A DNA stretch of 51,993 nt, taken from Entamoeba invadens IP1 (taxonomy: Eukaryota; Evosea; Mastigamoebida; Endamoebidae). The notes under the pieces were generated by a model that saw nothing but the letters and a program-made list of their open reading frames with translations, was not told the origin of the DNA and ran no database searches. Shown piece after piece: positions 42,301 through 50,306 of this stretch (the stretch's first letter is position 1; every line of letters starts with the position of its first letter). Both the position numbers and the translations under genes were made by a program. The stretch is from positions 284,932-336,924 of the forward strand of contig NW_004443763.1 in NCBI RefSeq assembly GCF_000330505.1, given 5' to 3'.

Positions 42301-45300
42301 TGAAGAGATCAATCGTATTAGTTTGTACTTGATGGTTGCGTTGGTGTCCCGACTTGACCTTGACAAAAATCTTCAAGAAGAGAAGTCGAATTGCGCTGCA
42401 ATGTTCCTTCCATTTGTTGTCCAGTTTCTTGAAAAGTTTGATGATTTTGTCTCGTGGAAATATGTCGCAGCGAAGACCAAAGTTGCGGAGAAGAAAGTCG
42501 ACAAGAGTTTAAGTCTGCGATTCAATTCAGTTCAAGACTTTAAAAAGATTATGACGTCCGATGCACTGAAATTGTCGAGTAAAGAGAATACATGTGATGG
42601 GACACCTCTTCAAAATGTGACAGATATTGAAATGCTTGGATTGATCTTTTCGTGGGTATTAAAGAACATGGACAAGAACGTACTGAAGGAGTGGATCATG
42701 AACGAAGTCCCCACGCGACTGGAAACCCTCTCAACTGTTCTCTTTCGACACATTTTGTTGTTTCGATATTTCCCACTGCAAGAGACGATCGACGTGTATG
42801 AAGAGATCGACAGAAATATCAAATTAATTGTTAATGGATTGAAAGAACATGGGTACTATATCAATATCAAATTAAACAGTATGATGGAGGACATGATGAA
42901 CGCAATGAACGTTAAAAAGAACTTTGAGATCCCTTTGAGTCGTTCATTGCGCCCAATGCGAATCGACGATGTGTCCCATCAAAAGCTTCACAGTGTGTTG
43001 ACAGAGGAAATCGTACGTGTGTGCCTCGAGTGCTTGAATTTGGTGTTCCACAGTTTGAGTGAGCAAGAGGCGTTCGAACAACTTGAGAAATTGAAGTGTG
43101 GCATAGCAACAAAACTCTTTGAAGTTGGTGTGGTCAACGAAGACATCTTCTATTTTGCAAAGCAGTTACTTCAAAAATTCAGAAAGACGATATTTGACAG
43201 TCACGAAGAGTTCACTGACAACTTATTTATATCACTGATTAAAATCTTCCAAAGCGAGAATGCACAAATTCGAGAAAGAGGGGTGGAGTTACTCTGTTTG
43301 TACACCAAAAACAATTTCATTCAGTGCGGGAATATCACTCGAAGTATTTCATTGATGACCACCGCTGTTGTTGAGGCCGTTGATATTCAAAACGTCTTGT
43401 TTGCGTGGAGCATAGAGGCGCTCGATAAGATGTACCAAAATGAGTTGAAAAATGTCATACAAAGTGTTATTCATATTAAACGAGTCACACTCGTACCGCA
43501 ACTTGATGTACTCAAATCACGAAGAACCATTTACAGAGCGGAGACCCTTGGGGATATCGAGGGGCTCTGTGTTATTATCACTCAGTTGATAGAAACGCGA
43601 CTTTCGAGTCTTCATTATATAGAGGGGATGAAAATTAGTTTAGTGAATCGGTACTCCCGAATGATCGACGACATTGTGAAGGACAAATTTCTGATAACGG
43701 AGGAGATGATCACTACGATCGAACAAAAGGCCGATTTGTATAAGGACATGGACATCTTCTGTGATATACGGAAGTCGATCGACAAAATGAAGAAGACGTG
43801 GAAGGAGACGAAAAGCCTTGAAACGCGGCTGTTGAGTATTTCTGAAGAGAATAAGAAGGAAGAAAATAAGACTGCTGAGATATGTAATAACATGAAGAAT
43901 GAGTGCATTAAAGGGATCAATCGTGTTATGCAACTTGCAAACAGTATGTTGTCGCATGAAAATTGGTCGAGTGATATTCATTATTTGTACATTGTCAAAG
44001 AGAAAGAGGACGTCGAAAAGGAGATGAAAGGGTATCTCTCGCGATATGAGAAATTCATGAACGTCGTCGACACTAACCCGATCTTCCCCGTCACAATGCA
44101 AGAGTACTCAGACATCATCAACGCTGTTATTGAACTTGAAGCAAGTTATTCTGACGTTGCCAAGAAAGTGATGGATAAAAGCGCTGTGGTATCTTCTGAG
44201 GAACAAAAAGTCTCAGAAGAGAACACAAAGACCTTGAGATGTTTTAAAGAGAATTACAATCAAATCTTTTCTTCGACACACGCCTCGAATGATCCAACGA
44301 AACTGCGCGAGCTACGAGATTTGAATTTAAATTTGACTACAATCAAACAAGAGAAAGTAAAGGATTGTTACTGCGGTGTGTTCCACTATTTTGAAGTGCT
44401 TGTTCCACAGATAGTTTCGATCCTTTCGAAAATCGACAAAATAGCGGAGAAAACGGGGAGTAACAAACAACGACTTGAGAGCGCGGAGGAGTGGTACAAC
44501 AACGAACGCGTCTATTTAACAAGCGTTTTGCTCTTAAATGAGAAGATGAAAACAATCGACACGTTAACAAAGGTACCGACGCGTGAGGGGGGGATTATTT
44601 GCGAGTACATGAAAATCATTTGCGATACTTTAGTGTCTCGCGGCGAGCTTGAAAAGGTGTACAATCACTCTGTTAACATGCGGACTGCGCTTCGGATATC
44701 ATACGAAGAGCAATTGAGTTACAAGAGTTCCGTCCTTAAGCGGCGGACCGTCCGAAAGAGTTTAATGCTCAACGAGAAAACGCGGCGGATGACTGTGGCC
44801 ATTCAAAATGAAGGGAGAGAGTTAGTGTTTGGGTGTGTAGAAGGTGAAAATGAATTCATATCAAAGATGTTGGATGAGCTTGGGAAGAGTGTTAAAAACT
44901 CGAATGTAATATTTAAAGGGATAGTGGAGCAGTGGAAGAAGTGTGTAGAGCTTGAAGATGATAAGAAGCAGTGGGTTGTGAAAGCGAAAGGCATTTGGGA
45001 GAATATACAAAGGAACAAAGAGGGGAAGTGGAGCGAATTGAAAGAAGTATTAAAGAAGGAAGTTGATGAGGAGATTTGTTATACCGATGACATAACGATT
45101 ATCGATGATACAAAAGACAACGAACAACCAAATGACACAAAAGAAGGTGAGAAGGACGATTTGGAGGAAAAAGAAAAAGTCAAAAGCATTGAAAAGCGGG
45201 CTGGCATTCAAACTGAAAAGAAACAGAAGAGCTCCAAAGAGAAGAAACGGAAAAGTTTGAAAATCGAAGAGACTTCGAAGTCACAGAAGTGTTCGACACC

Positions 45301-47401
45301 ATTAAAAAAAGAAGAAGACATTCAAAAATCGCGTTCAAAGACACCTCCGTTGGCTTCTTCTAACCCAAATCCTTCAACTATCGATGACACAGAAAATTCA
45401 AAGAGAAATTCGAATGGAAATTCTACAACTTCTTCATCGTCTTTAATGAAAGTACAAACTGAACAACTCAATTCCAGTGATAAAGTGTCACATAAGAAGC
45501 AAATGAGTGTAGAGGAAAGTCAAGTGAGTAACTCAAGCAATCAACCAACAGAACTGTCAACAGGGAAACTGTCACACAACTCTAAGTCTTCCGATACAGA
45601 CAAATTAATTGAAAAGAATCACAAAAAGACGATGTCACGATCACAGACGGGACTTCCTCTACCAAACGAAGACTTCCTTCAAAACTTCAATGTCACTCCA
45701 GACCCTTCACAAAAGGATCAACAGAAGAGAAGACGTGGGTTCTCTACAAAAGGCCTTACAAAGAAATTGGAGGAGTTTGATATACACAAGACGATACTTC
45801 CATACACGTTAACATCAAACACAAAACATAAGAAAAAAGACTCAGCGTCGTCTGAAAAGGTTGCGCTTAAAGACGTGAAAAAAATCAAAGACACGAGAGA
45901 ACGAATAACACAGGAGTTTAAAGAGACTAAGGAGAAGTCGAAGGAGAAGATGAAGATCAAACTTCCCGACATTGAAATGCAAGTACTCGAAGATTACGTC
46001 ATGTGTGGGGCATTTGTCCACGACTCCTTTGTCAATGTGAGTCTCTACGAGATGATGGAATATCGGACGTACATGCAAAAGTTCAAGCACGAGATCAAAA
46101 ACATTTTAATTAAACACGAGGAGCTGAATGAGCTGCAACAAAAGACGAGAGACCCCGACGCATATGCGGATCGACTCTATACATTCTCACAAGGGTATCT
46201 TGATACCCCAAGACTCTATTTGAAGTGGATAGAGAAGATCAGTGAGGAGCATAGTGTCAGACAACATTACCTTGAGGCCGGGTTATGTGGGACACATATC
46301 ATTTACATGATCTCTCGCTTTGTAAAGAACGGCGAGATCTTCGACAAGCTGCAAGACATCTCAGTTGACTTTAAAATAGAGCAGAAAAGCGTGAAAAAGG
46401 ACTTTTTAGAGGTGGAGGGGTTTTCGACGGTTTCACTGCTGAAATATGTGAATGCGGCAGTGAAGAATTTCTTACTGAAGAACACCACCGACTTTGCGGA
46501 GTTTCTTCTCCAAGTGACAGTTGACTTTCTTGTGCGGAGTAATGACACCACACGACTCCCCGAGATCTATTCCAAATTGAATGAAGTGTACCAACGGAAG
46601 AGTCAGAACTCGCAAGGGGAGATGCACTTCTACTTGGTCGGGTTTTATGGGAACATCTTTGGGAGCAACAACGAGAAAGTGTATATCTACCACACCCACG
46701 ACACCTTAGAAATCTTTAAACAAGAGATTAAAGCGATAGTCCCGTTAGACAAGAAGAAGGAAATCATCGAGTTAGATGCGTCGAAGAATACAATCGGCTT
46801 GGACTACAGTCAAATTCACATCAAAGTTGTTGAGGTCTTCCCCATCTACGAGAATGAAGGCGACTTCACTACAAAGAAATTCAAACAAGAGATGATCGTC
46901 GGCAACGGGAAGATGGAAAACGATTGTAAGAGGCGGATCATCTTCGAAACGGCACAGCCCCTCCCCTCCATCCTTCGACGCCAAATCGTGTTTAATAAAG
47001 CGTCCGACGTGTACATGAGTCCCATCGAAACGTGTTTGGACGACTTGGATGAGATGAATTCGAACTTGATCAAAGCAATCAATCCCCCCATTACAGAGGA
47101 GTTAATAACAAACCTCGAGAAGGTGCTCTTAAGTAAAAGCGGCCCGGTCGAAATGGTCGAATTGTTCCTTGGCGATAAGATCAATGAATTCCTCATCGAG
47201 CAGATCGACGATATGTGGCAGTTGCAAACTGACATCTCGAGTAACGTGGATAAGGCACTTCACATCTTTTTGAGGAAATTCCCAGGCAACATGATGTATG
47301 GCCAATTCGACAACGCTTTCACTAAACTCAAAAGAGCACTCTTCGAGGTTCAAGAAAGGGTCGAAGCGGTTATTAAAGACTTACAGAATCCAGAGGAGTA
47401 A
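39305..47401 (+). CDS. DOCK-family Rho-type GTPase exchange factor (2698 aa)
   Basis: Single uninterrupted frame; the ATG at 39305 is used, a GTG just before it is not. A lipid-binding DHR-1 (C2-like) domain is visible at ~565-700 (LFVNIVDVSFGKDKKRKNPIIVRLF, FFDEMKVELPFPLTNNDRLIF). A long helical armadillo-like region follows. The catalytic DHR-2 domain occupies ~2230-2695: YADRLYTFSQGYLDTPRLYLKW, HFYLVGFYGNIFG, YIYHTHDTLEIF, LPSILRRQIV and MSPIET-LDDL. It would activate Rac- or Cdc42-like GTPases controlling actin, motility or phagocytosis. Two low-complexity Lys/Glu/Ser-rich inserts (~300-420 and ~1930-2200) and extra coiled-coil sequence make it longer than most DOCKs (~1800-2100 aa). Many opposite-strand frames over it are shadows. 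The subfamily is not assigned. Confidence 0.9.
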   Translation: MEVATHTGLEKLVEILGIQTHTEPTQAPKVIVKQAKKTTAVSADLTFNSLDTEGRDELDIYQIRHYFELSASDKKSVYLLEKDVRQILNELNLSKPYCVQRNEFNILVKYLNDNLDRLIAMSQQSSLFHNYSLLYDTPVVLLSKHENATTRINVSKYTLQATDKYHTAFKTMLFAQGKVIEKTPSWESVVHTHYFDSDQYTQTIKKRSLTTLLRRKSEGERPKLLFELFTPLFQYKDLAVTLAGVRSATTLNTQKQVFQKVGIKNILVGGESPPENLKIVVAVYDINLQEKLTEDFSIESDNEIKKEEENKKMAKTDLQHETGEGYDKSTQSTQIEKSDIIEESQIGKMNEKTPEKSSEKHSEKLEKSEKSFSSYSKTSFRSKTSKTSNQSKTLSLTKIDKLDKTQHVNLESAVMHFYSKELENSPIVLYVKVYRKGGDDISSAREMYFHGFDDKKARKKYSERKGWDNWQFLLAGFVSLKGVFEMESGELEIPFYKPENDSETLYDLVNMKETRKTADVSMKFWFEKTSEEYSYQSGVFRVRGKEEKDGKTELLLDNMRSIKYYENVVCEYTNRLFVNIVDVSFGKDKKRKNPIIVRLFLMRNNEKLKCVYQSDRNTVAEYYDSNIIQGKCSLFFDEMKVELPFPLTNNDRLIFNVMELHEGILKKEWFASLLLYTDSLEIESGKLTLPLSQTLEGALTNEDVLKFSIIIDLYVLSGVYPTTKTSHKELVKLLNGTVDENFSKIPLIDLIHFLPLIMKSYLESSVVKNRSVLETLMKTVCGYCSSSEKRNKNVELYVTKYYTFSSKDVALNLIKALYLTYKFDDTSAQIDVFKHCWLPFSLLLASIKQVGADQNFWTNAITFSSNFGNTIRSHVMKKEILGMEEGNAHFSYFVRSVIESGYRAEGLKMMEEYLDNLTSPYDALKSGYKYSEKSPEMEALGMIKSEFLGVFEGSLNLYAASNPGNVKVSDITMLDDLLWVRHLPIAYLMRQHLILLMKSEEINRISLYLMVALVSRLDLDKNLQEEKSNCAAMFLPFVVQFLEKFDDFVSWKYVAAKTKVAEKKVDKSLSLRFNSVQDFKKIMTSDALKLSSKENTCDGTPLQNVTDIEMLGLIFSWVLKNMDKNVLKEWIMNEVPTRLETLSTVLFRHILLFRYFPLQETIDVYEEIDRNIKLIVNGLKEHGYYINIKLNSMMEDMMNAMNVKKNFEIPLSRSLRPMRIDDVSHQKLHSVLTEEIVRVCLECLNLVFHSLSEQEAFEQLEKLKCGIATKLFEVGVVNEDIFYFAKQLLQKFRKTIFDSHEEFTDNLFISLIKIFQSENAQIRERGVELLCLYTKNNFIQCGNITRSISLMTTAVVEAVDIQNVLFAWSIEALDKMYQNELKNVIQSVIHIKRVTLVPQLDVLKSRRTIYRAETLGDIEGLCVIITQLIETRLSSLHYIEGMKISLVNRYSRMIDDIVKDKFLITEEMITTIEQKADLYKDMDIFCDIRKSIDKMKKTWKETKSLETRLLSISEENKKEENKTAEICNNMKNECIKGINRVMQLANSMLSHENWSSDIHYLYIVKEKEDVEKEMKGYLSRYEKFMNVVDTNPIFPVTMQEYSDIINAVIELEASYSDVAKKVMDKSAVVSSEEQKVSEENTKTLRCFKENYNQIFSSTHASNDPTKLRELRDLNLNLTTIKQEKVKDCYCGVFHYFEVLVPQIVSILSKIDKIAEKTGSNKQRLESAEEWYNNERVYLTSVLLLNEKMKTIDTLTKVPTREGGIICEYMKIICDTLVSRGELEKVYNHSVNMRTALRISYEEQLSYKSSVLKRRTVRKSLMLNEKTRRMTVAIQNEGRELVFGCVEGENEFISKMLDELGKSVKNSNVIFKGIVEQWKKCVELEDDKKQWVVKAKGIWENIQRNKEGKWSELKEVLKKEVDEEICYTDDITIIDDTKDNEQPNDTKEGEKDDLEEKEKVKSIEKRAGIQTEKKQKSSKEKKRKSLKIEETSKSQKCSTPLKKEEDIQKSRSKTPPLASSNPNPSTIDDTENSKRNSNGNSTTSSSSLMKVQTEQLNSSDKVSHKKQMSVEESQVSNSSNQPTELSTGKLSHNSKSSDTDKLIEKNHKKTMSRSQTGLPLPNEDFLQNFNVTPDPSQKDQQKRRRGFSTKGLTKKLEEFDIHKTILPYTLTSNTKHKKKDSASSEKVALKDVKKIKDTRERITQEFKETKEKSKEKMKIKLPDIEMQVLEDYVMCGAFVHDSFVNVSLYEMMEYRTYMQKFKHEIKNILIKHEELNELQQKTRDPDAYADRLYTFSQGYLDTPRLYLKWIEKISEEHSVRQHYLEAGLCGTHIIYMISRFVKNGEIFDKLQDISVDFKIEQKSVKKDFLEVEGFSTVSLLKYVNAAVKNFLLKNTTDFAEFLLQVTVDFLVRSNDTTRLPEIYSKLNEVYQRKSQNSQGEMHFYLVGFYGNIFGSNNEKVYIYHTHDTLEIFKQEIKAIVPLDKKKEIIELDASKNTIGLDYSQIHIKVVEVFPIYENEGDFTTKKFKQEMIVGNGKMENDCKRRIIFETAQPLPSILRRQIVFNKASDVYMSPIETCLDDLDEMNSNLIKAINPPITEELITNLEKVLLSKSGPVEMVELFLGDKINEFLIEQIDDMWQLQTDISSNVDKALHIFLRKFPGNMMYGQFDNAFTKLKRALFEVQERVEAVIKDLQNPEE

Positions 47402-47645
47402 GATCTCGAGAGATTGTCTTGCTGTTTAATTACTAATTTTTGTGTTACTGCATTGGTGGACAATTTCTATAATTTTAATATATTTTTAGTTTGTTCTTTG
47501 GTATGGTTGAATTCTAGTGTTGAATTAAATAATACCATTAATAATAGTATTGATGTTAAATACTATTATTAATTGTATTTTAAATTAGAATAAAATCAAA
47601 TCAAACGTGTTTGGAAACGGAAAACTCACAAGTGAGTTACTACAT

Positions 47646-48023
47646 ATGCCGAAGGCAAAACAGACGAAGAAAGACGCGATGTTTCAAAAAGAGAGAATCG
47701 ACTACCTCCTCAAAATATCGTCTCTGATGGCCGAGTTTCACCCCGTCACTGGACAACACTGCGGACTTGCTATTCGCGATATGCTCCACAAAACATTGAA
47801 ATCGTTGACACCAACGTGGAGAATTAGGTTTTGCAGGAGGTGTTGGACACCACATGTCTTCTCGAAGAAGAGAGTCGTCAGAAGGAATAAAAAGCCGTGT
47901 GTTGTGCTTGAGTGTTCCCATTGTAAACACAAACAATATGTGTTTCTGACCAAGAGCGTAAAACTCCCAAAACCAACGACCAGCAGCGAACAACAAACAT
48001 GTTCTTCCCAACAACCTCATTAA
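47646..48023 (+). CDS. RNase P/MRP protein subunit, Rpr2/Rpp21-like
   Basis: 125 aa from ATG 47646 (MPKAKQTKK). An upstream in-frame GTG gives 13 more codons but is not a likely start. Helical N-terminus (ERIDYLLKISSLMAEF) with a leading basic cluster, then a zinc ribbon with Cys63-x2-Cys66 (RFCRRCWTPH) and Cys90-x2-Cys93 (LECSHCKHKQ) around a basic strand pair (KKRVVRRNKKPCVV). This is the layout and size of Rpr2/Rpp21/Snm1, the zinc subunit of RNase P or MRP that processes tRNA and rRNA precursors. The Ser/Gln-rich tail is unconserved. It converges on the coiled-coil gene with 88 bp between stop codons. Confidence 0.7.
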   Translation: MPKAKQTKKDAMFQKERIDYLLKISSLMAEFHPVTGQHCGLAIRDMLHKTLKSLTPTWRIRFCRRCWTPHVFSKKRVVRRNKKPCVVLECSHCKHKQYVFLTKSVKLPKPTTSSEQQTCSSQQPH

Positions 48024-48111
48024 ATAATTTATTGAACAAATAATTCTTTTTATTAGTGCGCTTTTCGTTCCTCGCCCAACGAAAACCCAACGTTAAAAAA
48101 CACTGACTTCT

Positions 48112-49560
48112 TTATTCAATTTCCTTTTCAAAAAACGCCTGGACATAACTCGGCCATTCCATCACATCAATTCTTTCCTCTTGGATCTTATTAAACAGCG
48201 ACACAACAGTCTCTTTCGTCGCTTCGTACTTCGGGTTTGCCATTTTGAGTGCGACGATGATCGCAGATATCATCATCTTCAATACATTGTCCTTTACACC
48301 ACCAAGCTCCTCCTTCTCTCCAAGAAGAAGTGCAGTCTTAAGTTGTTCCTGTTCTCTCCCCTTCTCTCTGAGAATTTCAAGTCGCTTCTCATATGATGAA
48401 ATAATTGCTTGTCTTTTTTGAGCCATAAAAGCTCCATCGTTCCGCCGCGACTCAATCTCGTTTCGCATCTCTAAAATTGTCTTTTCATTTTCATTTCTCT
48501 TCTCTTTTTCCTTTTGAAGAAATTCCTCAATTTTTCGTTCTGCCGACCTCTCGTTTTTCTGAATTTCTTTGTTCACGTCAACACAATATTTTTGCAATTT
48601 TTGGTTCATTTCTTCAAGACGAACAATCTCTTTTTCTCTCTCATCGATTTTAATTTCAAGTTCCCTTACCCGAACGTCCACGTCATCGTTTTCCGTTCGT
48701 GCTTTTTCGGTTTGGAGATTTTCGTTTTGTGTTTTGAGTTGATCAATTTCGGCTTTAAGATTCAAATTTTCAGATTCAAGTTTTTCGCGTTTCGATATTT
48801 CTTCGGAAATTTCTGCCTTGATTTGGTCCAAACGAACGTTATTCATTGACTCAACATTTATATTGTTTGATTTTTCCATTTCCGAGATTGTTGTTTCGAG
48901 TCTTAAAATTTTATTTTCGAGTTCTTTTTGTTTTTCAACACTGTCTTCTTTTTCTTTTTCAATGCCCTCGTTCTGGCATGTTAAATCTGTTATTTTTGAG
49001 TTCAATTTTTCGTTTTGTTCGAGGATATCCGATAGTTGTTTGTTTTGGGATTGATTTGTGTTTTCCAAGTCCAAAATTTTCGTTTTTTCGGATTGTAGTT
49101 CCTTCTTAATATTTTCTAGTTCAGTCAACACTTCGGCGACTTTTCTTTGAGAATTGAGCTTGAGTTCCTCAATTTCATCATTTTTTATTTTAAGTTCCTG
49201 CTCAAATCTCCCATCTTCTGGCGGAACGACGGAACATTTAATGGTGGAATTTTGCTGGAATTCCATCTGACTTTTGGCAGCCTTTTCACTTTGGAATGCC
49301 GAGAGCTCTGCTTGGAACTTCTTCTTGTCGGAATTAAGCATTTCACGTTGTCGGAGAAGTTCATTCTTCTCAACGCCATACATCTCCAACTCCCTTATCC
49401 GTGCGTCTTTCTGTTGTAGTTTGAAAGTTAGATTACGCATGGTGTCCTCAGATATAGTTTCTTGGTGCTGAAGTGTGTTCGAAACAATGCTTCCATAAAA
49501 ACCAGTCTTTTTTTTGATTGGGCCATGATTCAACAAAGGTTTGTTTGTTGGGCTGCTCAT
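48112..49560 (-). CDS. Long coiled-coil protein, unknown
   Basis: 482 aa starting at ATG 49560 (MSSPTNKPLLNHGP). Residues 1-40 are basic and polar; ~40-405 are an almost continuous heptad-rich coiled coil dominated by Glu, Lys, Asn, Gln and Leu, with occasional breaks. The last ~75 residues form a compact conserved-looking segment (NVLKMMISAIIVALKMANPKYEATKETVVSLFNK is its core region, 415-450), ending in WPSYVQAFFEKEIE. No motor, GRIP or other tether domain is recognised. Such proteins act as cytoskeletal or vesicle tethers or in centrosome-like structures, but coiled coils give false similarity, so I assign no function. Confidence 0.8.
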   Translation of the reverse strand: MSSPTNKPLLNHGPIKKKTGFYGSIVSNTLQHQETISEDTMRNLTFKLQQKDARIRELEMYGVEKNELLRQREMLNSDKKKFQAELSAFQSEKAAKSQMEFQQNSTIKCSVVPPEDGRFEQELKIKNDEIEELKLNSQRKVAEVLTELENIKKELQSEKTKILDLENTNQSQNKQLSDILEQNEKLNSKITDLTCQNEGIEKEKEDSVEKQKELENKILRLETTISEMEKSNNINVESMNNVRLDQIKAEISEEISKREKLESENLNLKAEIDQLKTQNENLQTEKARTENDDVDVRVRELEIKIDEREKEIVRLEEMNQKLQKYCVDVNKEIQKNERSAERKIEEFLQKEKEKRNENEKTILEMRNEIESRRNDGAFMAQKRQAIISSYEKRLEILREKGREQEQLKTALLLGEKEELGGVKDNVLKMMISAIIVALKMANPKYEATKETVVSLFNKIQEERIDVMEWPSYVQAFFEKEIE

Positions 49561-49689
49561 CACTTTTGTTTGTTTGTCAGTTGAAGATGTTGTTTGGTCA
49601 TATGTGTTTTTCGTTTTTTTTCTATTTAAAAACGATCTGAGAATTATTTATTATATAATTATTTGATGTTTTGATAAAATAAATTAAAA

Positions 49690-49826
49690 AAAAAGTAAAT
49701 ACAAATTTTTTTTCACTTTTATTGAGTTTTAATACAAACAACAACACGTTTATTGAAAAGACGGAGGGACTCATCAACAAGCGGATAAGTAAGATGCGCG
49801 AACTACTTGATGAAGAAGATAAGTAA
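49690..49826 (+). other. Orphan coding-like segment without start codon
   Basis: The frame reads NTFIEKTEGLINKRISKMRE (from 49743) and ends LLDEEDK-stop at 49824-49826. The base composition of 49743-49826 is clearly richer in GC than the surroundings and codon-like. No ATG opens it, the frame upstream turns into AT-rich sequence, and no acceptor site for an exon is obvious. It may be a remnant of a deleted gene's 3' end. Confidence 0.35.
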
Positions 49827-50284
49827 CTATAAATTAACTATAAATCAACTATAAATCAACTATAAATTAATTATAAATTTATTTAATTAAAAAAACTATA
49901 AATAATATAATATATAATCCATTCAAATAGTAAAATAAAATCAATAAAATGACCCGATTAATTAAATATAAATTAACCAAGTACAAAATGAATAAAAAAG
50001 ATGGTAGTATATCAAAAGAAAAAAGTAGCAAATTTTCCCGTTTATATTAACAAAAAACCACAAAAATAAACCAATAATAAACAATACCTTTATAACACAA
50101 AAAAAATCCAAATAAAAAACAATAAAACACAAAGTTAATTGAATTAAAAGAAAAATGATTCAAACATTCCCGATGTATTAAATAATAAAATAGAAATAAA
50201 AAAAGAAGATTAAAAAATGCGATAGAGAGATGATATGAGATTGTAACGAGATTGAGGTATGAGAGGCTTAGGTAAGAGGACAAC
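49827..50284. other. AT-rich spacer upstream of CAND1
   Basis: Short ACTATAAATTA repeats (49830-49880), then A-rich sequence. It lacks a coding frame apart from the last ~25 bases. It should contain the upstream promoter of CAND1. Confidence 0.5.
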
Positions 50285-50299
50285 GAACTTTAAAATTCA
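50285..50299 (+). promoter_or_regulatory. Putative core promoter (GAAC plus initiator) of CAND1 gene
   Basis: GAACTTTAAAATTCA lies 8 bp before the ATG at 50307. It contains a GAAC element and AAAATTCA, very close to the Entamoeba initiator AAAAATTCA. This argues that the ATG at 50307, not the in-frame ATG at 50259, is the start, since transcription would begin after 50259. Confidence 0.6.
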
Positions 50300-50306
50300 G
50301 AAAAAG

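Noticed and set aside
50259..50306. Upstream in-frame ATG that would extend CAND1 by 16 residues
   Set aside because: The initiator-like element lies between the two ATGs, and the shorter start fits the CAND1 N-terminus. The GTAAGAGG...CAG in between does not have the GTTTGT intron border.
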